Part shown: piece after piece, positions 23,401-33,884 of the stretch
Numbering within the stretch: position 1 is the first letter of the stretch
Layout of the letters: the number at the start of each line of letters is the position of its first letter
Assembly: GCA_026182355.1 (NCBI GenBank)
Contig: JAPFBL010000002.1
Location: 1,116,001-1,180,000 of the forward strand
DNA length: 64,000 nucleotides
Direction: 5' to 3'
Source: Hermatobates lingyangjiaoensis
Taxonomy: Eukaryota > Arthropoda > Insecta > Hemiptera > Hermatobatidae
The notes under the pieces: model-generated
Seen by the model: the letters and a program-made list of their open reading frames with translations, nothing else
Database searches by the model: none
What the model was told of the DNA's origin: nothing
Made by a program: the position numbers and the translations under genes

Positions 23401-26400
23401 CAGATATATCAGTATTTCAAAAAACAAAAAAAGCAAGAAAATTATTCGTTATTATTTTTTGTTAACTCGTGCGAAGCTAAGTAGGTTGCTAGTATTATTG
23501 ATAAGATGTTTACAAATAACTCTGTGAAAAAGTGATAGGATTAATATAAACTAGTACAAAGAAAAATCATTAAATGGATGACCAAGAAAAAACCCCTAGT
23601 AAGGAAAACTACATCCATTTCAACACTTCACCAAGACTTCATATCTAATGTATATCCACCTAGAATTAAAGTAAGTATAGTTACCTTCGTCCAAAGAGTA
23701 GGATGAACAATATAGAATCCTTTTAAATTCTTTTTGTATCTGAAAAAATAAACAATAGTTGAGATAGTCAGCAAGTTAAGTTCGTCTGATTTTATTGATC
23801 ACTTATAATAGTGTGTTGTAAGCTGTCAGTCTTATTAACGAATGAATTAACAAGAAATCTCAAAACAGTATCAAGATATTCACGAAGCACTCATGCAGAT
23901 GTTCTTACGAGTTGAGTTTTATAGAGCATTATTTATTTTTCCAGTTTATGATCCGATATCGTTCATAAACGATTATCACTTGTAATTATTTTTACTGGTG
24001 ACAATATGAACTAAATTAAATAATAGTACAATGAAATAAAAAGAAATTCTGAAACGAATTACAGTCGAGAACCAAGGTACCACTATACTGTTTCCAACTT
24101 TTACACTCATGGTTGTGGTCCACTTACAACGGTAGACCGATATATCAACTCACTTTTAAGTAGAAACAATTAAATGTAAACATCTTTTATCTGTGGATAT
24201 CTTACAAGTTTAAAATAAAAACAATATACAGCGGTAATTTTAAGAAGCACTCTACTATTTGTCAATATTTATCTCTGAAAACTGTATCAACAAACTGATA
24301 GAGAACGGTAAAATTTTATAATAAAGATAACTAGTCCTGACACAAGTTATAAGAAGCATAAAATAGCTTAGTATCTCGTACATTCCATCTTCATTATACT
24401 GGATTATAAACTTGTACACCTTCGGTGGAGTAAAGCGGTGAAAATCAACCGTTTGTATGCGATTTCCTCCAACTATAACTCCAGATTAATAAAATATAAT
24501 TAGTTAATTAATTTAAATTAATAAATTTAATCAATTAAATGAATAATCATTTATTAATAAATTTAGTTCAGTACCTAAAGCGTAAAAGAAACTCCAAATC
24601 TAATGACAGTTATGGATTGCACTAATATTTCCCACTATTCTATCATTTTTAATAATATTTTGGAATACCAAGTATCATCTTTAAATGTTTGTAAAACACC
24701 CGTGAAAGAAATCTGCTAGTCAACTATAACTAGTACATGAATCTAATCAATGCATTTTGATTATTACATAGATAATGTAAAATACAATACCTCTTTAAAC
24801 GGGAAAACTTTAGGTAATAAATCACATTATATAATAAATAAAAAAAAGAAATACTTGTAAATGTACCAGTCGACATGTTTAATATAAATGACTCTTTAAT
24901 GGTTTATATTGTTACTGTTGTATACTTTAAAAGTAATTTTACTGCTGCATCATTTTGTATTGTGCTTACATTTAGAATCTTACAATAAGATGAATAATTA
25001 CACGGTAAATATTTCCAATCTTGGAATACCTTACTCTTTACCACAAGTTTTATATAGAAGTACATAGTTTCATCTGAAGAAACTGTTACAAGGATTCTGC
25101 GTTTTCTAGGAGAACCTGTTGCATGTACCGAAAGTGAATTTGGAAACGGCCAAAAAATTGGCTAAGAGAGCATAGAATGATAGAATGAGACTTGCTTTTA
25201 ACAACAATAGTAACACTTCCTTTATTGTTATTGTTTATGTTTAAACCGATCCCCTTATCTGGGTGATAACGTTAGCCGTTTACCGGTCTTTTTTTTTTTT
25301 GATCGGTGATTCTACAGATTATACATTGGGACTCCTAAATTTTGCCTAACTCAAGTGCATTTCGAGTAGAGATCTTTAACGAGTATCTGACATCGTATAG
25401 GCTCGGGAAGGATGGCTTAAAGTCCTCTCTGAGGGTCGACGTACTTAGATTTATTCACCTCTAGCGTGAATAAATCGAACGCTAGGCGGGGGTCGAAACA
25501 CTTGCTTTAGTACCCAGCATACCTCACGGAAGTTAATAGTATTGCTATGTGACTCTGTTTTTAATAAAATCCTTCTAGATACATGTTTAATATAACCATA
25601 ATTATATTTAATTTATTTTACAGTAAATTATATTTATCATAAATATTAGGAACATAATAATTTAATATCTCTTTAAAACTCTAAACCTTTGAGCTTTACT
25701 TAATTCACTACTTTACTCTTCATAAGTACAAAGAATAAGTTATGTCGTTATGTTTTTCAAAGTACAAATTTATTTATTTATGAGACAACTACATGATTTG
25801 ACATACTGACTTGGGAGGCAGTATTCCCTGTGGTCCCTCATTTCAGTACCAAGATGTCAAACCATGTTGCACCGTTAAGTTTTTTCTTGCATCACACACT
25901 AGTTTTCAACATTATTTTCGCACTCACTCCCAAAACATTGAAGGAGGTACTCACTTGTAGGGAAGGATACTGTAGACCTGCTTAAGCCAGTTCAAAGAAG
26001 GATAGTTGGCGTTGGTGGTGTTCGTGTGGAAGTATGCAATGACGTAATCACTCTTCACCAGAGGATCCAAAAGATATATCAAGTAAAGAAGCGCCTAAAA
26101 ACAAACCATCAAAATATTACTTCAAAAACATAACAATATACTTTACTATTATCATTCATAGATTACAGAATTTGATTGAGAATGAGTTCTTCTGATATAC
26201 AAGACATATGATGTTAGTAAGAGCAATTTAACTATTTATAAATTTTAAAATCAACAATCCTGTCTTGGTAATAAGTTCAGTTTTTTTTTTCAAACTGCTA
26301 GAAGACCCAAACTACTAAAATTGCAGTAAATTGGCATCTTTTTTGACTAATCTCCCCATTTAATCCTTATTCATTTTTAATTCTTGCTTTAGACGAAACA

Positions 26401-29400
26401 AATTCATTAATTGAAAAAAAAAAACTTGTTTGATCAGTACACTTGTTATGGGATAAACATAAAAGCCATGAAGTAAGATAAAATTTTGGCTCTGCTTTTT
26501 AAAATCAAACTGATAAATATGTATTGATACTTATAGAATCTCAATCTACTTACTTTTAAAGTATATGGAAGGACATATAAATTACTATTGACCCAACATA
26601 CTCTAATGTCCCATCCGACTCTCTTATTTGTCAGTTTTCACTTTAGCGAATTCAAATTTCTACATTACGATCAGCATAAAATTTTGCATGTTATATCCAA
26701 GCCTGCAAATTTCAGTAGGCAATGCCTGTTGTTCCATCGTTCATCTCACGATACTATGCCGTTTTGCACTCTTCTCATACATAATATGGCATAGCCTGAT
26801 CAATTTTATTTAATACCGTTCAAAAGAATAACTGAAATACTAATCACAGGACTTCCAAGAGAAAATTTCCAAAACCCTGTAAACTTATTTTGAAATGGTA
26901 TTGAAACTAATTAATACACACTAAACTCCAATATATACATTATTTTATGACCTTATAAATACTATGTTGAAACATACTTACAAAAAAAAAACAGTATAAA
27001 TAGTATTATGCATGGTTACAATTATCACTGAAATATTTCTGAATGAGTGATTTTATATTTAAAGTAAATATTTGCAAGGCTTGAAATTTAAAGATACAAA
27101 TGGAAATACAGTTCAGCTAATAGGTTTCGGTAGTGGCCATAGGTACGATAAAATGCTGTAACAGGTTTAAGTTATTATACCACTGTAATCATTAGTAGTA
27201 AATAGAGAACAAAAAAGTTTGGTATGATAGGAGCAGGATATCTGTGAAGGAAGTACTTGTTCGAAGTAGGCAGGGGTGTTTAATCATCGCACTGATCCAC
27301 GGAGGCAGGGAGCCCTCTACACCTGTAGAGTCCGGATATTTTTACAAGTGCATTACATTTCGCTTACAAGGAACAACAGTTTAGATTTTAATCTTACGAG
27401 ATAACAAGGGCTCTGTTGTCCTTGTACAAATATTTGCTCACTCTAAAAAAATCTTACTACTTGTGCTACCGATTCGCCTAGATAAGAACATATTAAGGAC
27501 TGGAAATTTCTAAATAAATAATGAATACCACATTATATTATTATTTTATCATGAAAGTAAATTAATCTGATTTCCTTAATTCCCGTTTTATTTTAAAGGA
27601 AACACGCTGAAAGCCCTTCACTTATGCATATCCTTTCTAAACATGATATGTACATATATTTTGAAGTTTTGTCACAGGAAAAAAATTATAGAATACCTTC
27701 AGAATATTATTTTGAATGATTACTGAAATCATTCAATCTTCGGAAGACAGGACCTATTTATTTTGAAGTGGTCTGTAACATCTATATGTGGTGTACACAA
27801 GTACTAGCAGGACGGTTTATTTTCAATAAGTTGAGAAGAGAAAATAAATTACAATAGTATTAAAGAAAGGTAAGTTTAATTGTCTTTAATCCGTTACATG
27901 ACCAAAATGAAACATCTAAGGATGTTTCTTAAAATATAGTCAATGTCTCTAACTTATTATCAAAAGTTATTATCAACACAATATATTTATATCTCAGAAA
28001 ATTTTTCTTTCAAACAACATATTTTTCTTACCAAACTTACATCCAATCACAGGTTCTCTTCGGCCTCGCAAAAAACACATACACGTAGAAATAAAGGTTA
28101 TTTCTTAATGTTTTTTTCTATTTATTTGTTGCACAGCTATCTTCAAATTTGACGTGATAGATACTTAATAATCTATTCTTGAAAAAATTTTTCTGTCAAC
28201 TAAAAGATGCCCTACATCAACGGCAATAGCGTTCTCCTTTAATTACAGTGACCCTCTGCACTGGCCATGAAAAGATCCCTTAAAAGAAAAGTTTCAGAAG
28301 AATATAGAGGGTTTAATCCTGTGTGGACTGTTTTATTTGCCTTCAACATCAACGACGTTGGCTTACCTGTGTGCTTGATTATGTGGTGAAAAATTATCGA
28401 AGAACAAAAAATGTAAAGTTGAAAGACATTTTCAAACCAAGCATTTAGCATTCGCTGAAAAATAGCTAACTGAAGAAGAACAAAAGAGAGTAAGGACAGT
28501 AGAATAGTAAGGATTCAAATAGGCTTGAATAGTTCATTGTTAAATTTATTTCAATAGAGGCCTACACTTGCGCTCATTGCACTTCTGTTTTTTGCATTCC
28601 ATGATTAAACCGATAAAAATTAAAACTTTTAAAACTTTGTAAGCTGTGTTATGTTTTCGGCACCAGACTATTTTTCTTAGCCATAAATGGAGGCAAAGGC
28701 TCTTGAGACAGCAAAGGTTGGTGACCCCCTTGACTAAGGCTTAGAGCCCATAAGAGGTAACTCTCGCTATCATTTCTACATCCCCTATCAATCACTCTTG
28801 GGTTGTATGCTTCATGCAGGTATGTAGTTATTATAACGGTGGGTGTTAGACCTACCAAGTCATTATCCATTAAAGAGTTCAAGCTAGTCCATTGATATGG
28901 ACCAGATCCATATAGCAAAGGTAGAAAGACGATAATAATTGCATTAGACAGATAAAACTGATCAAGAAATGATAAAACATTTCAGTCTAGGCATAAGACG
29001 CTGAAGCAACAGGAATCGCAAATGAAATTTAAAACAAAGTTGTAAGCCTTGTATTTTATAAAGTTTTCTGTTTATTTGAAGAAATAAATTATTACTGATA
29101 TATGATAATTTTTCCTCTTAATGTTTGATATGTGTAATGAAAAGACATACAGCAAACGAGACCCACGACAGAAGACAATACAAATAAGAAACATGATGTT
29201 TCAGAACTGCTACTCTACATATATCCGAAAAAATATTTAAATTTTATTCATAAAAAAAAATGCATTTTTGATCATTATTGAAATCATCCAAGAAGTTAAT
29301 ACACTTCTTTGTATATCAATCGAGCAGAAGATCTCTAGTTAGCTGACAAACAGAAGTACTGTTAATTTACACAAATCGCGATAAGTCAAGATCAAATTTC

Positions 29401-32400
29401 GATGCAATTAGGACTTGTGCTTCTCGCAGTAACTATCTAATTGAGCAGGAGTCAATACATGACACACAGAAGGAACTGCTTGATAATTACTACCTAGACG
29501 GCCACCAAAACTTTTGACGGGTCAATGCTTCCCAACCCGCTTCAACTGCTCTTGTATAAGAAGAATCTAATAGTTTGATTTGTTTTCCCTCCTTAAACAC
29601 TTTCTTCCCTAAACCTGAATTTCAGACCCCTATCACAGCAATAGTGTCAAACCGCATAAAACGAGGACTGTTTCTCGTTGAAAGATCTTGGCCCCATTAC
29701 TGAATTTCTAGTGTTTTATGTACATATATAGCGTTTTCTCTCTGTGATATATACATGTTACGGTAGCAAGATTTCACATTAACACGTGAAATAACAATCA
29801 ATGATTAAACTACAGTATGAAATGGGGAAAAAAATCAGAGTCCAAAACCCAACTGACACACAACAAGCGGTCTTCGTCAGCTTGGTTTTTGACTCTGACG
29901 AAGACCACTTGTCGTGGTTGAAAGATCCCAGTCTTTTTTTTACCATTTCATATTATGGTTTGATCATTGAATGTTACGGTAGATGGGACATCGCGTCATT
30001 ATTACAATTAACTAGTTACCATTAATAACATACTGTTTCCTTTGGTCAATGTTGCAAAACTAATCATGTTAAGGGGTCAATATTAATAATGACCTATGCA
30101 TTATAGAAAATGTAGGAAAAATACACTGTATGCAATACCTAGAGAAACAATCTATTGTTTTCAATATAGAAAAACTACAATAGTAATATATATTTAAAAT
30201 CTTTTACACACAATTTAAGTTAGCTAAATTCATTATATATGATATGGTGCCTACTAATATATAGTTGTTAATGTTTTGATTGTTTATAAAGTTCTTTCAA
30301 GAAGAGCTTATATAACATGCCACATTTGCAGCGATTTAAACTGCAATCAACCAAGCACATACAAAATCGAAATCCTTCGCTACTTAAATTAACAGTTTGA
30401 CGTAAAATATTTTTAAAACTAAATTTAAAATTTGAACTTTATTCACTGAAATAAAAGTTTCCTTCAAACAATAGATTGGTTTCTTGAATAAAATTAACAT
30501 TTGTATCTAGTTAATAAACGTTATCATTTTCAATAGATGTTACAAGAGCTAAAATATTTTAGGTTTCAGATTTAGCATGATTTATCCAAATAATTTCTCC
30601 AATATTCGCAAAAGTAATTTCGTTAGATATAATTGATAAATCAATATTTTATAATTATATTTCCCATCCTTTTGAAACAGCACACAATAAAAATGCACTA
30701 CTTTTAATTGGTTTAACCTTCCTTCGAGAATGTTTATATCTTTTGACTAGGAACACAGACATTGACAATCACGACCCTATCATTGCCCTGCTACGTCTTA
30801 TACTTATCCATAAGCTCTTTCGTCAGTCTGTTTGATTACAAACATTATAAACAGCTGAATATTTTATTTCATCTACAGAGGTATTTGCTTTTGACTATTT
30901 TTGTTGTGCCAGTCGAGAAGTAATGAAATATCTGATTTTAGACACATTTTTTGAGGGTCTTAAGAGTTCCATCACCTGAATTCCTTACTGATGGAATTAT
31001 GGTGATTCCATCATAAAATAAAACTACATTATTTTAATTGCTTAATAATTAAAATACTCATTTAAATTGAAGATGCATTAATTCGTCGAAATGTTCCAGT
31101 ATGGATTTTCAATAATTATATTATTATTTGAGGTGAATTCACATATTAACAAATCCCCAATTACTTTTACACTTTTTTTTATAGAACTTGTGAGTCACGA
31201 AAGTCAAAATTCGATTCTGAAAAAAACTGCTCATTCAAATTAGTTAAATGAAACATCTACTATTTAAGGTTCTTTTCTGATTGTTATAAATAGTTATTTT
31301 CTTAAAAAAACATTCAAATTCATAATTTAAATTTCCCATAGAAATCGAGGTGTTTATGATACATACATATATATCTACATGAGTTCAAAATTCAAGAACA
31401 GTCACACACAGTGTAAAGACACACACTTACAAACTCAAATTTTCGGGCAATCTGTCTTCAGGAGAAAAGAGAAAGGGAGACCAAGCACGTTGTTGACGGA
31501 ACGGTAAGTAACCGACCCGGCAACCACCGGGATTACGGTAGATGGGACATCGCGTCATTATTACAATTAACTAGTTGCCATTAATAACATACTGTTTCCT
31601 TTGGTCAATGTTGCAAAACTAATCATGTTAAGGGGTCAATATTAACAATGACCTATGCATTATAGAAAATGTAAGAAAAATACACTGTATGCAATACCTA
31701 GAGAAACACTATTGTTTTCAATATAGAAAAACTGCAATGGTAATATATATTTAAAATCTTTTACACTCAAGGTGTAAAACACCCTCGCAGAAGGTCTTGA
31801 AGTAATAGAATTACGAAAAGAAATACACAAAATTCAATTTGCAACTCATACTGTATCTAGTTTGGATCGTCTTTCCGTTTATTATACATTAAATTATATG
31901 ATCAAACCTCAGTATGAAATGGGATAATAAGACTAAGACCTTTCAACCGTAACAAGCGGTCTTCGTCAGAGTCAAAAACCCAACAATCAGAGTCAGTAGG
32001 GTTTTTGACTCTGACGGAGACCACTTGTTACGGTTGAAAGATCTTAGTCTTGTTTTCCCATTGCTTATGTGGTTTGATCATTGATTGTTATTTCACTTGT
32101 TTATGTGAAATCTTTTTATTTATTATATTATATATATATATAAGGATGGATCCTTATCCATCCGAATCCACCGTATTTGCAACCGACTCCAGCAGAAGAA
32201 CCTGCACCTCAACTCCCTTAGAACCAAGTTCCTGGAGCGTGGTTATCCGCCATCGTTACTGGAAAGAAGACTGATCCCTGCGAATTTATCCGTCAACCCT
32301 CCTTCCGTCTCCACTTCCCCGGTGAATGAGTCTCCCCTCCATGTTACTACCTTCTTCCCTGGTATACACAAACTCAAACGCATAATCAAAGATCTGTTCC

Positions 32401-33884
32401 CCATCCTATCCTCTTCTCCTTCCACGTCGACTATTTTCCCCAGCCAACTCCGCCTCTCATAAAGACGTTTCCCCAACCTTGGCAACCTCTTTTCCCACAG
32501 AGACTTGACGTCCAGGAGCGTCAACCAGCCGTCTGTGGGCGCTAAGAGTTGCGAAAGGCGGGGGTGCCTGACCTGTCCGCTTCTCAACCCCCTTTCACAC
32601 TTCACTCCATCTTCCCACAACCAGTCCTTCCCTGTTGCTAAGGACTGCTCATGTACATCCAAAAATTGTGTTTACAAATTGGACTGTACTCGTTGTGATG
32701 CGTTCTACGTAGGACTGTTCTCTAACAAGCTCAGCCTCCGTATGAACGGTCATAGAGCATCCGTTAACAACAACTCCAATTTACCTGTCGCCATACACGC
32801 CAAATCCCACGGTCTGTCTTTTAACGACTGCTTCAGTGTGCAGATTCTGCGTCAGATTCCCCCTGGTGATAATACCGTGACCCTTAGAGCCTCTGAGGAG
32901 GCTCACATCTGGTTGCTCGGGGCGCGCAGTGCACCTGGACTTAACCTTAAAAGATAATTTTTTTTTATGTATTTATTTTTCAGTATTCTTTATTCTCTAG
33001 TACTTATTTCATTTTTCCTCTTTCGTATATCTTGTGTATATCTATTTTGTCTTCTTCACTTACCACTAGTTTGTTTTATCCTATTTTATTTTTCTAAATT
33101 CTTATTCTTAACTAGTTTCCCATACTTACCCTTTTATTCAGTCTCTATCTTTTATTTACTAAAACAACCAATGCAAGTTTTTTGTATTGTATTTATTTTT
33201 ATTTATTTATTTTTTTCTTCTATTCTCTATCATAATTTTTGTTTTTTATAGTTTGTTTTTATCTTATATTGTTTATAATTTTTCACCTATTTATAGTTTT
33301 ACCCAACCAGTACTGCTTATCTGAGTTTCTGTTTATATCTTCTCCGAATTCTATACTTTAAGACCGGGTACGGTTGACAGCGCTGGCGGTTGCCGGGTTG
33401 GTTACTTGCCGTTGCACCTACAACGTGCTTGGTCTCCCATTCTCTTTTCTCCTGAAGACGGATTACCCGAAAATTTGAGTCTGTAAGTGTGTTTCCCTAA
33501 TTTGTGTGTTGCTCTTTGTTAATCTCGAACTCGTAGTGTGTCCAGTTTGGATCGTATTTCGTTTTATCAGTAAATATATATATATATATATACCATAATA
33601 AACGAAAACGAGCCGGTAGGACAGATTACACTTAAAATCTGTCTCAGTTTATTTTAAGTATATATTTAATTTAACGTATAAGCTAATTAACAAAAGTGCA
33701 GTGGTAAATAATTGAATTTGAAAAAGTGACCTTGTCAAGGTTGATGTCTTTGAACTTGAACCACCTGCCGATGAAGACAATGAGAGGCCTGCCATAGCGA
33801 TCACAGCCGCACTGGTAGAGACACCCAATGCCAGAAACTTCACTCAAATCTTCTGTCTTCGCTCGACGAAGCAGTCTGTCATAC
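20371..33884 (-). CDS. GDAP2: GDAP2, C-terminal CRAL-TRIO half (5' part not found)
   Basis: Five exons in gene order, 33884-33731, 26094-25955, 23739-23685, 21712-21569 and 20412-20371, join in phase to give about 178 C-terminal residues plus TAA. Vertebrate GDAP2 (about 497 residues) is a macro domain followed by a CRAL-TRIO/Sec14-like domain; only the latter is here. Landmarks are RAKTEDLSEVSGIGCLYQCG, GRPLIVFIGRWF, KALLYLIYLLDPLVKSDYVI, YFHTNTT, YKKNLKGFYIVHPTLWTK, WWFTTF, KNKVHSLPGVEYLY, IPAFITEYD and the end VNGLRYFNYNSPT. They align in order with human GDAP2 (ARSEDLSDI, KALLYFIHVMD, VLVYFHT, YKRNLKAVYFVHPTF, WFFTTF, FPPFVLEYD, ENGPYY). Known role: poorly defined; human loss of GDAP2 causes a recessive ataxia, and fly loss is linked to stress sensitivity. 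The first exon begins with the third base of a split codon, so more exons lie upstream. The largest intron (26095-33730) holds the Penelope-like complex. Confidence 0.93.
20785..20870 (-). repeat. SINE 3'-tail fragment
   Basis: On the minus strand it ends GATGGCCATTGTAACCTAAC CTAAC, the same CCTAAC-type tail as the full SINE copies. Only the tail of the element is present. Confidence 0.6.
21424..21545. repeat. Hairpin MITE next to a GDAP2 exon
   Basis: Inverted arms of about 35 bp (AAAGTTCAAAGATGGGTGTC and onward, complement at 21497-21532) surround a short loop. The flank CTTCTAGACCACTGATT matches, in opposite orientation, the flank of the hairpin at 38879-39016, so both belong to one family. 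Confidence 0.75.
21569..21712 (-). CDS. GDAP2: GDAP2 exon, C-terminal CRAL-TRIO
   Basis: The acceptor ACATTGCAG is followed by ATG GTT GCT TGG TGG; the ATG is an internal Met, not a start. It encodes MVAWWFTTFMAPAIKNKV, HSLPGVEYLYSVVRPVDL and EIPAFITEYDMT in 48 codons, phase 0 at both ends. A hairpin repeat ends 36 bases beyond its donor. Confidence 0.95.
21713..25289. other. GDAP2 introns, mostly without recognisable elements
   Basis: Apart from the 55-nt exon at 23685-23739, this is AT-rich intronic DNA. The small open frames at 22013-22571 and 22924-23118 have no splice or domain support. Confidence 0.4.
23685..23739 (-). CDS. GDAP2: GDAP2 exon, YIVHPT motif
   Basis: A 55-nt exon with acceptor TATTTTTTCAG and donor ACGAAG|GTAACT. 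It encodes YKKNLKGFYIVHPTLWTK, the most diagnostic segment of the CRAL-TRIO domain in GDAP2 and its RhoGAP/BCH relatives. Confidence 0.94.
25290..25530 (-). repeat. tRNA-derived SINE copy in a GDAP2 intron
   Basis: On the minus strand a B-box-like GTTTCGACCCCCGCC is followed by the family body. On the plus strand the diagnostic strings are CTAAATTTTGCCTAACTCAA and CTTTAACGAGTATCTGACAT. The CCTAAC tail is not present; the copy ends near a T-run at 25289-25300. Confidence 0.7.
25955..26094 (-). CDS. GDAP2: GDAP2 exon, CRAL-TRIO core
   Basis: The acceptor TTTTTAG is followed in phase 0 by GCG CTT CTT TAC. It encodes ALLYLIYLLDPLVKSDYVIA, YFHTNTTNANYPSLNWLKQ and VYSILPY. The donor is TACAA|GTGAGT, with Lys split across the junction. 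Confidence 0.94.
26095..29770. other. Left half of the 7.6 kb GDAP2 intron
   Basis: AT-rich intron DNA with one hAT-derived fragment at 28267-28490 and an unexplained GC-richer block at 28640-28920, whose 89-codon minus frame has no recognisable domain. Overlapping plus frames at 26588-26813 also lack support. Confidence 0.4.
28267..28490 (+). pseudogene. hAT transposase N-terminal fragment with degenerate BED-type finger
   Basis: The plus strand reads MKRSLKRKVSEEYRGFNPVW and FAFNINDVGLPVCLI, then Cys, and after one disrupted codon a segment KKCNVERHFQTKHLAF. This follows the C-x2-C ... H-x4-H layout of BED fingers in ZBED/GTF2IRD2-type hAT transposases (known pattern: FNPEW, P.CLIC, RH..TKH). 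In-frame stops follow the finger and no catalytic domain was seen. A hAT remnant is the best reading. Confidence 0.6.
29772..29973. repeat. Penelope-associated hairpin, copy 1, with hammerhead-like core
   Basis: Inverted arms centred near 29880 contain CTTCGTCAG and CTGACGAAGACC. The plus-strand arm at 29891-29933 has CTGACGA, a stem ACCAC/GTGGT with loop TTGTC, then GAAA, enclosed by GACT/AGTC. The same hairpin recurs at 31893-32085. Confidence 0.7.
29974..30209 (+). repeat. Direct repeat, left copy (partner at 31533)
   Basis: About 235 bp beginning TTACGGTAGATGGGACATCG is repeated almost identically at 31533-31767, with scattered substitutions and a 3-base deletion. The two copies lie 1.56 kb apart in the same orientation within the Penelope-like complex. 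Confidence 0.9.
30210..31420. other. AT-rich DNA between the two direct repeats
   Basis: No open frame or terminal repeat is seen. A short internal palindrome (GATTCCATCATAA/TGATGGAATTATGG) lies at about 30990-31015. Confidence 0.4.
31421..31532 (-). repeat. Penelope-like terminal piece, inverted copy
   Basis: The segment CACTTACAAACTCAAATTTT..GGCAATCTGTCTTCAGGAG..GAGACCAAGCACGTTG is the reverse complement of 33365-33495. Penelope-like elements often carry such pseudo-LTR pieces in inverted orientation. Its minus strand contains CTGAAGA then GCCCGAAA, a hammerhead-like spacing. Confidence 0.75.
31533..31767 (+). repeat. Direct repeat, right copy (partner at 29974)
   Basis: Same sequence and orientation as 29974-30209. 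It follows directly on the inverted terminal piece, whereas the left copy follows a hairpin, so the two copies have different left neighbours. Confidence 0.9.
31893..32095. repeat. Penelope-associated hairpin, copy 2, with two opposed hammerhead-like cores
   Basis: Long inverted arms (GATCAAACC..AGTATGAAATGGGA and complement) meet near 31985. The minus-strand arm, 31973-31931, carries GACT, CTGACGA, a stem ACCG/CGGT, GAAA and AGTC. The plus-strand arm, 32007-32049, carries the same with one core change (CTGACGG). Confidence 0.75.
32142..32957 (+). pseudogene. Penelope-like element, RT C-terminus and GIY-YIG endonuclease, broken by one stop
   Basis: One frame is open across the segment except for a TAA at 32460-32462. 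The first part (RICNRLQQKNLHLNSLRTKF, ERGYPPSLLERRL) resembles the thumb/C-terminal RT region of Penelope-like elements. The last part is a GIY-YIG nuclease with the family's Cys pairs: CSCTSKNCVYKLDCTRC, FYVG (the YIG position), LSLRMNGHR (catalytic Arg), AIHAKSHG, EEAHIWLL (catalytic Glu) and PGLNL (terminal Asn). It ends LKR then TAA. Known role: the nuclease nicks DNA and the RT copies the element into the site. The RT fingers and palm are missing; a (TA)n run at 32127-32141 marks the left truncation. It is in antisense orientation inside a GDAP2 intron. Confidence 0.85.
32958..33364 (+). other. Penelope-like 3' untranslated region
   Basis: T-rich sequence between the GIY-YIG stop codon and the terminal piece at 33365. 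An open frame at 32967-33251 reads as a Phe/Leu/Tyr-rich string, which is a by-product of the T-richness rather than a membrane protein. Confidence 0.55.
33365..33600 (+). repeat. Penelope-like 3' terminal piece (pseudo-LTR-like)
   Basis: It contains GGTTGCCGGGTTGGTTACTT, the segment inverted at 31421-31532, and then GTGTCCAGTTTGGATCGTAT, which recurs near 31853 as GTATCTAGTTTGGATCGTCT in direct orientation. It ends in a (TA)n run at about 33570-33592. This mix of direct and inverted terminal pieces is typical of Penelope-like insertions. Confidence 0.75.
33731..33884 (-). CDS. GDAP2: GDAP2 exon, start of CRAL-TRIO domain
   Basis: The acceptor GTATGTTGCAG is followed by G|TAT GAC AGA. It encodes YDRLLRRAKTEDLSEV, a Cys-rich stretch GCLYQCGCDRYGRP and then FIGRWFKFKDINLDK. 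The donor AAG|GTCACT is non-consensus at +3, but the join to KALLYLI in the next exon is exact for the family. Confidence 0.93.

Noticed and set aside
32243..32662. 139-codon minus-strand frame
   Set aside because: It is the antisense shadow of the Penelope-like coding region, which has the recognisable GIY-YIG motifs on the plus strand.
32967..33251. 94-codon frame looking like a multi-pass membrane protein (Phe/Leu/Tyr-rich)
   Set aside because: It lies in the T-rich 3' untranslated part of the Penelope-like element; the hydrophobic look comes from T-rich codons.
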